Shown: positions 46,201 through 58,854, counted from the first letter of the stretch. The stretch: 64,000 bases of DNA from Azolla caroliniana (GCA_043228905.1 JBHGNT010000004.1:6758001-6822000); one strand, 5' to 3'. Translations and numbers: made by a program. The notes: a model not told the origin generated them from the sequence alone.

Positions 46201-47500
46201 GAGAAAACATATGTCATTATGAGTGTTGTTCAAGACACATGCATCTTTACTTTTCCGTAACATGCATTTTTGGATAATTTCATACGTGTTTAATGTCATT
46301 TGAGCTTTATTTTAATATACATGTGTTTGTCTCTTGACATCAACAGTGGGCTTTCTCCACTGATAACTCTTCAAGGAGGAAAGAAGGGATGGGATTGCAA
46401 CTTGGGAACCAACAACTAGGAGGGACACAGAGGAGCAAAAGAACATGCTTTTGAGATTAGAAAATGGTGTTAAACCTCATGGATTCAAGTGACTAGGAGT
46501 GATTGAAAATGTCGTGGTTTACAAGGAGGGATGGGATTACAACTTGGGGCCTGAAAGTTGACTTGCAACTAGGAGGGATGGAGTAAAGATTCCCTTAACT
46601 TAGACGGAGATGTAGAAACTTTATTTGGGAGTGGGACCAAAACAGTTTGGGGAAATTTTTATAGTGATAGACACATTATGTAGCGTTTGTATTATGTACA
46701 CTCTCGAGAAGGTTAAACTTCACCTGACAAACATCTTTTTGAACAACTGTCCTACATTTTGCACAAATTGTTGACCTAGTTTTGGGTGAACTTAAAGATG
46801 AGTAATCCCCTAGACGCTATGCTATGTCTTTTCTCCATAGCATCGACTTGCTTCACAAAACATCCGTGTTTGCAAATTCACGTGAGTATTATGAGAACAA
46901 TGAAATGAAAGTTGCAACCTCTTTGTATATGCTCGAAGCACAAGAACATTTAATTGACCCCAAGGAGAAGGGAAAGGTGAGACCCCCCCACCCCAACACA
47001 CGCACACGCACACAAGACGAATACATCCAGACTAGAATTTGGGTGTGTGCAAGTGTGAAGGTAGTGGTAGATGAAGACCAACCATGACAAAGATGGAGTT
47101 ATTTTTTTGTAAGCTAAACAAGAGGAAGAGGAGATGAAATGGGAGGAAGCACTTCACGAGAATGCTTCTCTATTTTTGTCTACCTAGCTAGGTAAGGGCA
47201 TGGGTGCGTATACATCATATTGCGTGCAAAATGCGCACACATGTTCAAGTCAAACCATTAAAATGAAGCAAGCAACCATCAAAACTCTTCAAGTTTTTTT
47301 TGTTGTCGATGGTGGTGTTGTAAGTTTTCCTCTCGTGTGGCGAGACTTTGATGGCGTCATTGGGGGGGGCGGGGAGGGGGAGAGTGAGTTTGTTCACATG
47401 AGGACGGGTCCGGGCCCAGGGACGGAAGGACACACGCAAAGACTGATATGAAGAATGGGCGCGAGCACGAGGGCCAACATGGAGGGAGGAGGCACGCGCA
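40246..47500. other. Long intergenic stretch; no gene supported
   Basis: AT-rich DNA with short frames only. I searched both strands for RT, integrase, protease, PPR and common enzyme motifs and saw none. Features of note are a G-rich run at 44946-44967, a loosely repeated GGGATGGGATT-ACAACTTGGG motif about 150 bp apart (46385 and 46533), and a stretch with GGTAAAT-type iterations at 40550-40700. Confidence 0.5.
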
Positions 47501-47534
47501 CACATGCACATTCGCCCATCCATTATATGCACTT

Positions 47535-47582
47535 ACATACATACATACATACGTACATACATACATACATACATACATATAG
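47535..47582. repeat. (ACAT)n microsatellite
   Basis: About eleven ACAT units with one ACGT. Confidence 0.9.
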
Positions 47583-47817
47583 GTTAGGTACGGTACTATC
47601 GGGAGGGAGGGAGGGAGTGGATGGAGAGAGGTGGGTTTGAACTTTGGGGGCGCGTTTTGGATAAGGCGATATGATGACGGTGGATCATCATCATCATCAT
47701 CATGAAAGAAGAAGAAGAAGAAATGGATAAGAGTTTATCCTAAACTTCTTGCGTCAGTCACGTTATCTCCACAGACACAGACACATGACCCATACACATG
47801 ACGCATGACGCATGACA

Positions 47818-47951
<134 letters not shown>

Positions 47952-48223
47952 AGGCATGGCAGGCATAAATGCATGCCTACATACATACATACAGATGTAT
48001 GTATATATATATATATATATATACATTATACATTAATACAATTAATTATATACATTGTGAGTGTGTCCTATCATTAACTAATACAGCGATTCCGTTGGGG
48101 TTGGGTTTTCTTCTCCTCTTCTTCTCTCTTTCTCTTCTTCTGTTCTTGCGTTCGCTTCAGCTCCCCTTCTCTGTGCTGTCTGTGTCTTGCAAGGCTTCAT
48201 CCATCCATCCATCCATCCATCCC

Positions 48224-48295
48224 ATGGCGATGGCGATGGCGATGGCGGCTTCTATCATACTCACCCTCACCATGCCGCCCGCACAGCTCCCATGA
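48224..48295 (+). CDS. Upstream ORF (23 codons) overlapping the OXS3-like start
   Basis: ATG at 48224 opens MAMAMAMAASII and ends PPAQLP with a TGA at 48293-48295. The stop shares bases with the main ATG at 48292 (ATGA). The repeat (GCGATG)n supplies four possible uORF starts in one frame. Such an arrangement could lower or couple translation of the main frame; that is inference, since the transcript start is not known. Confidence 0.5.
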   Translation: MAMAMAMAASIILTLTMPPAQLP

Positions 48296-49784
48296 CACCA
48301 TCGCCTCCTGCCTCTGCTTCTGTTCCTGCTTCGTCTTCTTCATCTGCTTCTGCTTCTGCTTCTGCTTCTTCGTCTCCAGCTCCCATGGCTTCCTCCGCTC
48401 TTCAGGGCCGCCATCATAGATCCACAGATTCCTTCTACACACACCTCCCCCCGCAGCTTCAGCAACGCCGCCTCCTCCTCATATATCCCTCCCACCCTCC
48501 CACTCCCACTCCTCCTCTTCAATCCCTCCATCCCTCCTCCTCCTCTTCTTCTTCTTTTGGATCTCTCCCTCTCACCAACACCTTACCTCCTCCTCCTCCA
48601 TCATCATCATCATTTCCTTCTTCTTCTTCTTCTTCTTCTTCTTCTTCTTCTGATGACCTTCCTCCTAGCTTCTGCTGTATTAATGCCCAAGGTCCTCATG
48701 ATTCTTCACCTGCCAAGTCCATGTCTTCAGCAGCCTTATCTGGCATCGTTCATCACCAGACCTTCGAATCATCCTCGTTTGAGTCTTCTTCTTCTTCTGG
48801 TTTCGAGTCTTCTGGTTTCAAGTCTATGTCTTCAGCAGCCTTATCTGGCATCATTCATCATCGAAACTTCGAATCATCCTCGTTTGAGTCTTCTTCTTCT
48901 TCTGGTTTCGAGTCTTCCATCTCCAATGATGACTCGGAAGAAGACGAAATATCGTCATCGTCTTCACAAACCCTTCCTCCTCCATGCCCGTCCCAGCAGA
49001 ATCAGAATGAACCTCTAGAGAATCTCAACTCTCTCTCTTCTGCGCTTCCTATCAAGTGAGTCCTCTGGTTCAAACCCTCATTCTGCCATTTTTGAGGCAT
49101 TATATAATCTTGAATCTTATGCGCAACGTTTTTAGTTTCATTAATCAATTTTGCAATCGCAATCAGTTCATCTGGAACTTGATGGTACCAAGCAGCCGTT
49201 TTCTTGATTCAGATATTAATTAAATGATACCGTGATTGAATCAGATGAAATTTTTACCGGATCCCATTTCACTCGGGACTCAGGCATTGACTAGACCATA
49301 TGCAAGTTTAATTTGGAAGCAACCGATCTGTGTGCGCTGTATTAATTACTGATTTGCTTTCACTTTCTTGTATAATTTGCCTCTTTGCAGGAGAGGATTA
49401 TCTCGCTATTTCTCTGGAAAATCTCAGTCATTTTCTTGCATGAGCCGTGCTGCTTCCATAGCTGATCTGGCGAAACCTGAGAATCCATTTAATATGAAGG
49501 CAAAGAGACGCAAAACAGGAGGATCAAGGAAGAACAGCGGTAACATTATGAGTTGCAAAAATTCTCAAGATGATGATAATGATGATGCTGATGATGAAGA
49601 AGAAGAGAATCATCATCATCACCACCACCATTCTTATCCTCCAAGAAAACCAGGCACGAAATTGCATGTGAAGTTTCATCAACCTGATTACCAAATGAAC
49701 CATAGCCAGCTTCTTCACAATAACAAGATGATAAAGTCATTGTCTTCCAAATGCGTTTCTGTTCCTGAACTCCAAGAAACATGA
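48292..49784 (+). CDS. OXS3L: OXIDATIVE STRESS 3-like protein (2 exons, about 385 aa)
   Basis: Exons 48292-49055 and 49391-49784, joined at GT-AG sites in phase across AA|G. The conserved block straddling the junction reads KRGLSRYFSGKSQSFSCMS and ASIADLAKPENPFNMK, the signature of the plant OXS3 family, nuclear proteins that raise tolerance to metals and oxidative stress and act around chromatin and transcription. The first 250 residues are low-complexity Ser/Pro with a 35-residue tandem duplication (48715-48819 and 48820-48924, each starting KSMSSAALSGI). The tail has KAKRRKTGG (likely nuclear signal), an acidic run and His7. The first in-frame ATG is at 48292. OXS3 of Arabidopsis is shorter, so the extra Ser-rich length is unusual. 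Confidence 0.82.
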
Positions 49785-51617
49785 TTTCTAGGACAAATTA
49801 CCTTCTTCTGGACACTAATATTAGGTTATACTACCTTAATGCTGTTATCCGCAGATCCTGCTAATATAATCTTCGCCGTCCCCTTATCTTAATTCTGACT
49901 CGGATCGTATCGGATTGATTTTGGCACTCTCAGCACAGTAAGAGAAGGCCATGGTCTTCACATGGTACCATGCACTCTCTCGAAATGCAACAGTTCTCTT
50001 GTGATGTTTTTCTCATGTGTATAAATCTTCAAACAGATGAAAATCTCCAAATCAATGGTTTCTTCATGTATGTACATAGTTCTAGGATTGGATACACAGC
50101 AGATCCATGAAAGGAAGAAGGAAGAAGAATGTAAAGGAAAGCAAGGGTCACTTGTAACAGTTATTTGGTTTCTGCTAATTGTTTTTCCTCTTCTTTCTCT
50201 TTCACTCAGGACAACAAAAGACAATTTAAGATTGCTTTTCCTCTTCTTTCTTATGTGGTGGAATTTTGGAACATACTGTGTGCATGCATATGACTAAATG
50301 ATCTTCGTTTCTGAGAAGATGAAATGGGTTGTCTGTATGTGGTACCATGTCCATGTCCAAGTCCATTCTCCATTTGGTTGTGTTCCTGCCCATTTCCATG
50401 TCCATGACCTATCCATCTCTTACCATGCACCTCTATTAAACGAAAGGAGAAACTAAATTTATAAGCTATTTCTTTCTAACTCTTGATATTAGATCATATC
50501 ATTTTTTATATTACCTTACAGATATATAGAATTATGCGTAATGAAGGGTGTTTTCTTTCAGGCATTTGTTTTGAACAATAGTATGAAGTTATATAGGCAT
50601 AGATCTTTTGAAAAACTACCAATATTGGTGGTTAAATTCTTGAACCTGTAACTATATCTTGTTGACACTAAAGAAAAGAAGCAATTGGAGCCGAAATCAG
50701 CGGTATCATGTATGTACAATTATACCTTCTAGAAGGATTAACATTTAGAACAAAAAGCATCATCATGATTTGAATCATGGAAATTATGATAACTATATGG
50801 ACTCAATTTTCAAATTTGTGGGCTTCAGCATGACTGTTGCTTAAGCCCAAAAATTTGAATTTTGAATTTCTTAAATGAAAGAAAGCTGGACATCTAAGAA
50901 AACCAAATTTGACTTAAAAGCCATAGATGGGGAGGCATTCAACCACAGGACTCAACTTAACAAATAACACATTACAGCTTTAATTTGTATGACATGCCCG
51001 GCAAAGTTTGATCCCAAACTTCATGATTGTCCATGCAAGTGACGCCAGGGTATTAGATGATGGCAACAACAATAATAATAATGGTGGGAGTATAATTAGC
51101 CATGGCCCTGTTTCCCCTGTTTCCACTATGACTACTACTAATAGAATGAATACCCATCATCCTCATGAGATCGATAATAATTTGCAAGCAGCTGTTTCCA
51201 TCCATGGTGTGGTTCTTGTATTGGAATAATATACGAAAACCAATAATTGTTTGCATTGGGATGGGGACGTTGGCCACTGTTTCTGGTTCAGTCACTTTCT
51301 TTGTAAGCCACAGGTAGGGAATTTGACTCCCTCTTGCAGTAGCCCCCCTCATCCCCCAAAACAGAATTAGGGAGTAACAACAAACAATTGAATCTTTGTT
51401 AAGATTCAATAGAAGTTTACCTTAATTGCCAAGGCCCGGGTAGAAGTTCACGTTGATTGCCAATCTCTATAGTCTCATAAAATAAGCAAACAAAATCAAG
51501 TTTCCACCACATTTTGAGAATGTGTTTGGCAAAGTAAAAGTTACATTGTCAAAGCACCACATTCCATGAGTTTGGCTTCATGAAGGCAAAAGCTAAAACC
51601 AAAACTCTTTTGCTTTA
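49785..51617. other. Intergenic; nothing recognised
   Basis: Holds the 3' end of the OXS3-like transcript and the 3' region of the minus-strand PPR gene. No further gene is supported. Confidence 0.5.
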
Positions 51618-53690
51618 TCAAAGCATTGAATTCCATGCACCTTTCTTGACTCTTAGAGCTTCTACCTCTTCGGCCTCTTCTTGCATGCCGGCGCTCACAT
51701 AAATATTACTCATACAAACATAGGCTGCCGCATCCTTTTCATCCAACTGTATAGCATTTTCAAAGGCTAACCTTCCAATCTTTAGATTTAGGCCCTTTTG
51801 ACAAGCACCTAATATAATGTGCCATATTGTAAGGCTACCGCAATATGGCATTTCTTCAATTAACATCATTGCCTTTTCAACTTGTCCTGCTCGCCCCAGG
51901 AGATCAACCATACATGTGTGATGCCCGAAAGTGCGAATAACACCATAGCATGTGCTCATTATCTCGAAGTACATCTGACCTTTATCTAATAAGCCAGAAT
52001 GATTGCATGCATTAAGAACAAGTGTGAGTGTGACCATGTCTGGCTCCTTACCTTGTTCCATCATTCTGTGAAACATGTAAAAAACGGTTGTATCCATCCC
52101 AAGGAGAGCATAGCCAGCAATTAATGCCGTCCACGAGACCAAATCCTGCACTGACAGCTTATCAAACACACTTTGTGCTTCTTCAGACATTCCAAAATTT
52201 GCATACATGTCTATCAATGCATTTCCAATCACAGTACCTTCTTCTAGCATACCATCCTTGATAATGCTCGCGTGTACTTCTTTGCCTTTGTCGGAAGCTC
52301 CTAGGTTACCACATGCTTTCAAGATGGAAATCAAGGTTGCTTCATCGGGAGAGAAGCCATCATGTAGCATTTGATCAAAACAATTGAGTGCTTCTTCACC
52401 ATATGCATGGTTAGCATATCCAGAAATAAGCACACTCCACACGACAACATCCCGAAGTGGAAGCTCATCAAACACCTCTTGTGCTTTTGAAAGTATTCCA
52501 CTTTTTGCATACATGTCCACCAATGCAGTGCCAATCATGATATGTCCAGTGAGACGCTTTCTGATAATCTCTCCATGTATTTCTCTTCCTTTCTCAGTTG
52601 CTCCTATGTTGCCACATGCTTTCAAGCTACATGAATATGTGCCTGTATCTGGGGACACTCCCTCAGATTGCATTTGAACAAAATACTTCAATGCCACCAT
52701 GGAATGCCCATGCCGGATATAACCTGAAATGAGCACATTCCATGAGACCACATCTCGGTCTGGCAAGGTATCAAATAGTTGTTGTGCTTTTCCAAGGAGG
52801 CCACACTTAGCATACATGTCTACCAATGCATTGCCAAGTATACTACTTTTGGCCAATAATCCATCTCTAACAACCTTGGCATGGATGTCTTCTCCCTTAT
52901 CAACATCTCCAGAGGCCCCGCATGCTTTCAAGACACATGCAAATGTAACTGCATTCGGAGAGAAGCCTTTATCTTGCATCTGAGAAAAACACTTCAATGC
53001 TGCCTCGTTGTGTCCGTGGATGGCATATCCTGAAATGAGAGCTGTCCATGAGATCACATCCAACATCGGGAGTTCGTCAAATACCTCTTGTGCTTTCTCA
53101 AGGACGCCACATTTAGCATACATATCTACCAATGCATTACCGATTATATTGTTCTTTTGCAACAAACCCTCTTTGAGTATCATGGAGTGTATCTCTCGGC
53201 CCTTATCAAATGCTCCTATGTTTCCACAAGCTTTCAGTATACACACAAAAGTAATCGCACTAGGAGAAAAACCATCTCTTTGCATCTTTTCGAAAGACAC
53301 AAGAGCTTCCTCACCATATCCATGGTGGGAATATCCAGCGATTAGTGTAGACCAAGAAACGAGGGTCCGAACTTTCAACTCATCAAAGACATCGCGTGCT
53401 TTCGAAAGCTCGCCACATTTCGCATACATATTGATCAATGAGTTACCAACAAAGATGTTGTTTTGGAGAAGACCTTTTTTATGGATATCAGCATGTATTT
53501 GGATGCCTTTGTGGATATCTTTTCTGTTAGCACAATCCTTGAGTGATGCTACCAAAGTACGCCCAATAATAGTGTCATCATCCCTCTGGCTAGTATTACT
53601 GGCTCTTTCTTCTCCTCTTTGTTCTTTATAATTCACATCACTTGCTTTTCTTCCATTTATCACTCCCATCACTCTGTCTCTCCGCTGCAT
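51618..53690 (-). CDS. Pentatricopeptide repeat protein, PLS class, no DYW domain (690 aa)
   Basis: One exon from ATG at 53690 to stop at 51618. After a 60-residue polar N-terminus, five near-identical blocks of about 101 residues follow, each a P-L-S triplet: KGREIHSMILKEGL, GNALVDMYAKCGVLEKAQEVF, DELPMLDVISWTALISGY and FSPNAVTFACVLKACG. The C-terminal E-like part reads HTCMVDLLGRAGQVEKAMMLI, GACQKGLNLKIGRLAFE and DEKDAAAYVCMSNIY, ending GAWNSML without a DYW deaminase. PLS proteins bind organelle RNA, usually for editing, and lacking DYW would need a partner. The N-terminus is not an obvious targeting peptide. Block similarity and wording resemble fern-type expansions. Confidence 0.93.
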   Translation of the reverse strand: MQRRDRVMGVINGRKASDVNYKEQRGEERASNTSQRDDDTIIGRTLVASLKDCANRKDIHKGIQIHADIHKKGLLQNNIFVGNSLINMYAKCGELSKARDVFDELKVRTLVSWSTLIAGYSHHGYGEEALVSFEKMQRDGFSPSAITFVCILKACGNIGAFDKGREIHSMILKEGLLQKNNIIGNALVDMYAKCGVLEKAQEVFDELPMLDVISWTALISGYAIHGHNEAALKCFSQMQDKGFSPNAVTFACVLKACGASGDVDKGEDIHAKVVRDGLLAKSSILGNALVDMYAKCGLLGKAQQLFDTLPDRDVVSWNVLISGYIRHGHSMVALKYFVQMQSEGVSPDTGTYSCSLKACGNIGATEKGREIHGEIIRKRLTGHIMIGTALVDMYAKSGILSKAQEVFDELPLRDVVVWSVLISGYANHAYGEEALNCFDQMLHDGFSPDEATLISILKACGNLGASDKGKEVHASIIKDGMLEEGTVIGNALIDMYANFGMSEEAQSVFDKLSVQDLVSWTALIAGYALLGMDTTVFYMFHRMMEQGKEPDMVTLTLVLNACNHSGLLDKGQMYFEIMSTCYGVIRTFGHHTCMVDLLGRAGQVEKAMMLIEEMPYCGSLTIWHIILGACQKGLNLKIGRLAFENAIQLDEKDAAAYVCMSNIYVSAGMQEEAEEVEALRVKKGAWNSML

Positions 53691-54249
53691 TCAGTCTTTT
53701 ATACAATAATTTTCTGTTCTAATTATTATTCTACAAGTTGTCTTCTATGACCTGTGTAATCATATACATAATACATATCCACCTCCAAAGCAAATGCATA
53801 CAGAGGATGTTAAACAGCGATTTCTTACTAATTAAAATTAATAAAAGCAATGAAATACAGTGATATTTAGACTTGATAGGATATTTCAACAATATAAGGA
53901 TATGGATATTTCTGCCACGACCATCAAGATCACATGTTTAACCAGGCCCATCTATGATGCATCCATGGTATACCTACAACCATCCCTGACCCAACTATGA
54001 TACATCATACATCCATAACCATACAAAATGCCACACAATTAACGGGTAATTTCGCGTGAAGTTCCAGCTTCTTGCTGAGGATGAGGATTAAATTCCATCA
54101 CATCCTTTCTCCGTGACAAGGTAAATCGATCCTTTCACGATGCAGATTTGATATGTATATATCTTTGTATTGGAGCAGAAAAGAATGTGATTGCTTCGCC
54201 GAGAATGTGTGACGCTTTCCTTTGGTTTCGATAGAGCTAAATGAGAAAG
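53691..54249. promoter_or_regulatory. PPR gene upstream region
   Basis: About 560 bp of AT-rich DNA between the PPR ATG and the tandem arrays. No motif stands out. Confidence 0.35.
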
Positions 54250-54480
54250 ATTTAGTTTTGGAAGAGATGACCATGGCCACCACAGAGATGGAAGCTTTAT
54301 ATAACAACTCCCGCACCTCATGACCTTCATTCAGTTATTTGAAGCTTTTGATGAGATTTCCCCACTGAAGATGAAAATTTTCAGATGACCACAGAGATTG
54401 ACGCTTTATATAACTCCCTCAGCTCATGGCCCTTCATTCAGTAAGTTTCAAATCTTAGATGAGATTCCCCCACTCAACAT
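54250..54480. repeat. Two-copy repeat with TTTATATAAC boxes
   Basis: A segment of about 107 bp with CACAGAGAT, GCTTTATATAAC, CATTCAGT and GATGAAAATTTTC (54277-54380) recurs with substitutions at about 54390-54490. It leads into the perfect 107-bp array and shares its GAAAATTTTCA edge, which suggests a common origin. Confidence 0.65.
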
Positions 54481-54797
54481 GAAAATTTTCATAAACTATA
54501 TAGCTTCTCTTGTGTCTCCCATTCAGTGATTCGAAGCGAGAGAGGGGGCAAATACACCTCAAAGACTTGGGCGATCACAATTTTTATGAAAATTTTCATA
54601 AACTATATAGCTTCTCTTGTGTCTCCCATTCAGTGATTCGAAGCGAGAGAGGGGGCAAATACACCTCAAAGACTTGGGCGATCACAATTTTTATGAAAAT
54701 TTTCATAAACTATATAGCTTCTCTTGTGTCTCCCATTCAGTGATTCGAAGCGAGAGAGGGGGCAAATACACCTCAAAGACTTGGGCGATCACATTTT
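54481..54797. repeat. 107-bp tandem array, 3 copies
   Basis: GAAAATTTTCATAAACTATA starts at 54481, 54588 and 54695; the three units are almost identical, the third ending in a T-run at about 54797. The plus strand frame repeats VIRSERGGKYTSKTWAITIF, but each copy changes frame, so I do not call it coding. Confidence 0.92.
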
Positions 54798-56780
54798 TTT
54801 AAGTGTTCGATTTTACCCAGAGTTGTGGATGGACACTTTGAGCACGACCCATGCAACTTGTTTTGTAAGCCTAGGTTACACATTGAAACCTAAGCTCATA
54901 GACTATAGTTTGACGACTCTACCATTTAAATCAAGCAAGATTTTCTTCACTCCATCTCACGAAGGGAAAAAAGGGCCTAGACCTAAAGTCTTTGCTTTGT
55001 TGTTCATCTTTCTATCTTATATGCTTTTCTCAAAGAACATCCAATGCTTGCTGCTTTAGGCTTTACCCAAGGTACACGAAATCAGGAAGAAAGCAACAAC
55101 TAGGCTCTTTGAATAGGTAACATTGCACATATCATGAGGTATCTTAAAAGTCCAAAAATTTATAAGATACTAACCGTATGTCTTCCCTTCCCCCGTAATT
55201 AGCTCAATAGTTTACCACTTCATCAACAATTGGTTCACAATTTCAATCATTTCATACGCTCCCGGCCTTGAAATAAGTCAACATCACTACTTCCTTCCTA
55301 CAATCAAAGGCCAAAGTTGACCAACATTGTTGTAGACCTCCATTATAAGCCACTATTAACACTTAGGGATCATCATGATGTACTGACCTCATTATAGACA
55401 ATAAGTGTGGTGATGTGAAAGAAACCAACTATTGCAAGGACACCTCCTACGCACAGGCATCCATGCGAGTAGGCGTTGTGATGACTCTATGGAGCACCAA
55501 GAGAGCATTCTTGCCCAATTTCATATTTGGTTTTAATTCCTCTAGTATCATTTCAAATGCCAACATTGGTCTTTGTGGTCGCAGACTGACACATGACTTC
55601 TTTTTTTTGGGGTTTATACTTAACTATAGTGGGGGCTCTCTAACCTTGTCATGCTAGATTATTGATGACTCTTTGATTGTTAATGGTCACCAAGAACAAT
55701 AGGTTTTATTCCCAAGTTCTTCTTATTCTTGTGACACTCTTAAGACTTTGTGATCCCATCCACAATGTGGACACATGGCATTTAGTTGAAACTAGGATAT
55801 TAGATATTGAACATGTTAGTCAGTTGAGGTGGCGGGTTTGTTATAAGGGGGGATTCTTACCTATTCGTAACATTGACAATTGGTTAGTTGGTTGTAATAC
55901 TATAATTGTTTGCTCACTCACTCACTCACTCACCATATAGAGGCCTTAGTAATTGCTTTAAATTTCCTTTTGGGTGGCCCCCACTACCTACTTCGATGAT
56001 GCCACATATCTCTATGGAGTGTGTACATAGTGCATATCATCATTCATGTTGGTGAAGTGGGACAACACCTATCTCTTGTTGTTGCCACACATAACAAGAT
56101 TTAATGGTTAAATTAGGGCCTACCATCCATGAGATCTTGGAGTGATATGATAGTTCTTAATAGTGAATCAAGAGTCTACAAATGAGGAGAGTGTATAATT
56201 ATGAAATGAGAGTTCCTAATAGAGAATCAAGAGTCTACAAATGAGGAGAGTGTATACTTATGAAACACGAGACTAATAGTGAAGAGTGGCAGTGGCGAAA
56301 CGAGAACTTAGTGTGGAGGAGCGTAGGAAGTGAAGCACGAGTTATGTTTTGCAACAAGTACCATGGTAGCCAAAGTCTTATATGGTTTGTCAACCAAATT
56401 AAAATAGTAATAGAGTGATATTCTTACCAATTTTACTCTCAATTCCAAGAAGTTGGGTGATTTGAGTGTGACTTGTGCATTTAGGCCCTTTCGACATCTT
56501 CAACTAGAATAACTCTTTCTACAAAATGTATGCCAAAGAGTTTAATACTACACAATGACACATAGGTGTCCTAGCTTTTTCTGCAACTTCGTTGAAGAAG
56601 TTTTGTTGAACACAACGTCTTTGATTTGTAGAGGAAGCTAGAGTCATATGGTGCTCATAATCATCATCTTTTGCTTGAAAATGTTTCCAATCATTGAGTA
56701 AAACCTAACCCTAATATTGATGATGATGATTATGATGATGTGCCAATATATATGTATATCTTTGCTCTTTTGGGGGTCCT
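54798..56780. other. Intergenic; one 59-bp tandem duplication
   Basis: GAATCAAGAGTCTACAAATG at 56166 recurs at 56225 within a two-copy 59-bp repeat (about 56152-56268). No coding features are supported. Confidence 0.5.
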
Positions 56781-56813
56781 TTGGCCACCCAAGCCAAGCC
56801 AACCATAACTAGG

Positions 56814-56816
<3 letters not shown>

Positions 56817-56854
<38 letters not shown>

Positions 56855-56875
56855 GAGAGAACAGAGCATTCAATG

Positions 56876-56940
<65 letters not shown>
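56817..56940. repeat. (CA)n and (GA)n microsatellites at the LINE fragment's 5' edge
   Basis: About 17 CA units (56817-56852) and about 31 GA units (56879-56940), separated by 27 bp. Confidence 0.93.
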
Positions 56941-56943
<3 letters not shown>

Positions 56944-58193
56944 GGATGCTTGTGTGGAACCAATTTGCATTGGCTTTCGGATTACATATTAATTGGAGGA
57001 AGTATAGTCTCATATCATGTACTGAAAGGGATTTGGAATGTTTAGGATGGCAAGGATCCATGGTGAAGAAAGGCTCTATTTTTCAACACTTGGGCTATGC
57101 ATTAAGAATGAATGTTACAAATGGTCAATTGATAGAACAGATGTCTAGTAAGTTGAGGGATAAGTTCATGTATTGGAAATCACAATCTTGGCCATTTCAT
57201 GTATGTTTGAAGGTTGTACAATGTATTATGGAACCTATGATATTATATTACTTGCCATTGCTGCTATGGACAAAGAAGGCTTTGTATTCTATTTTGCAAC
57301 CTCTTCGATATTTGTGGTGGAAGAAAAGGGATAAGATGGGAATCACTTGGGTTGCATGGAATCATCTAGCAACTCCTAAGCGCTTGGGGGGAGCTAGAGT
57401 ATTGAACTTATCTAAGCATATGATGGCTCGTAGATTTTCATTATTACAAGACATGTGTTCAAACTCACAACCATGGATATCTATTGTTCAATATTTCATT
57501 GAGAACAAGGGTTTAACACATGGGAGGACAACAATTAAGGCTTCATGGTGGCAATTACTAAATGAATGTATTTCACTTAGGATTCTGGGCTCTACATGTG
57601 TTCAACACTTGGTTACCTCATGGCAAGAAGCACTCTTGTTATGTGTATGGAAACCATTATCTAGTAGAGAGCATTGTAATTCTTTGCAAAAAGAGTTACT
57701 TGTGTCTTCTCGGTTATTATGTTGGCCAGGAAAGGAGAGATTACACTCTCAATTTAATCGTTTGTTTCGTTTGGGGGTCAAAGAGGTGGGAGATATAGTT
57801 GAGGGTCCATCTCAAAGAATTTTGGAGTTTGTTGAAGCACGACAATTATTACGCATTTCGTCTAATTATGGGTTTATTTGGCAACAACTACAAAATATTC
57901 CATTGGTGCAAGGTCCCTTACCTCTACAAATAGGAGAACAATCGTGGATTGATTGGTGTTTAAAGCGTCAAACATCATTGTTACAAGTGACTACTAATCT
58001 TTTGTATCATTGCTCTATTGAGTCTCTTGGATGGTTATTAGGGGGTTATCATCTAAGGCTGAAGAAGAATGGAGATTACACAAATATGATCATGGGTGGT
58101 GGCAAATCTTACAACGTAGTTGGCATTCTAAATTGCCACTTGTAGCAAAGGTCTTCATTTGGAGAGTTTTGATTGGAGGATTGCCTTTGGGAT
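56941..58193 (+). mobile_element. 5'-truncated LINE: region after RT, with reverse transcriptase zinc-binding domain start
   Basis: The plus-strand frame (open to 58145) reads GLHINWRKYSLIS, CTERDLECLGW and FQHLGYALR, then WPFHVCLKVVQCIM, LWWKKRDKMGITWVAWNHLATPKR and LGGARVLNLSKHMMARRFSL, the usual order downstream of the RT palm in plant L1-like LINEs. After a frame change, WRLHKYDHGWWQILQRSWHS and FIWRVLIGGLPLG mark the zinc-binding domain, cut by the copia E LTR at 58194. No RT palm is present. The preceding microsatellites are in frame with it (HTHT, RERE), which is coincidental. Confidence 0.82.
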
Positions 58194-58695
<502 letters not shown>

Positions 58696-58707
58696 TGGTA
58701 TCAGAGC
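58696..58707 (+). promoter_or_regulatory. Copia E primer binding site
   Basis: TGGTATCAGAGC directly after the LTR; identical to that of copia B. Confidence 0.93.
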
Positions 58708-58854
58708 GATTTGGTAGCTCGATCTAGCCCATTCGCCTCATCGTGATCGTGTGTTGTGCTCTACGCCCACGACCAAGAACCGGCTCATAACTATCGTAGC
58801 TTCACTACATAGCTCGCATTCGAAGAGAGAAGAAGAAGAAGAAGAATCGACATA

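Noticed and set aside
54510-54802. Repeated frame SHSVIRSERGGKYTSKTWAI
   Set aside because: Product of the 107-bp array; the period is not a multiple of three, so each unit changes frame.
56781-56940. HTHTHT and RERERE N-terminus joined to the LINE frame
   Set aside because: Microsatellites that happen to be in frame with a 5'-truncated LINE; not a protein feature.
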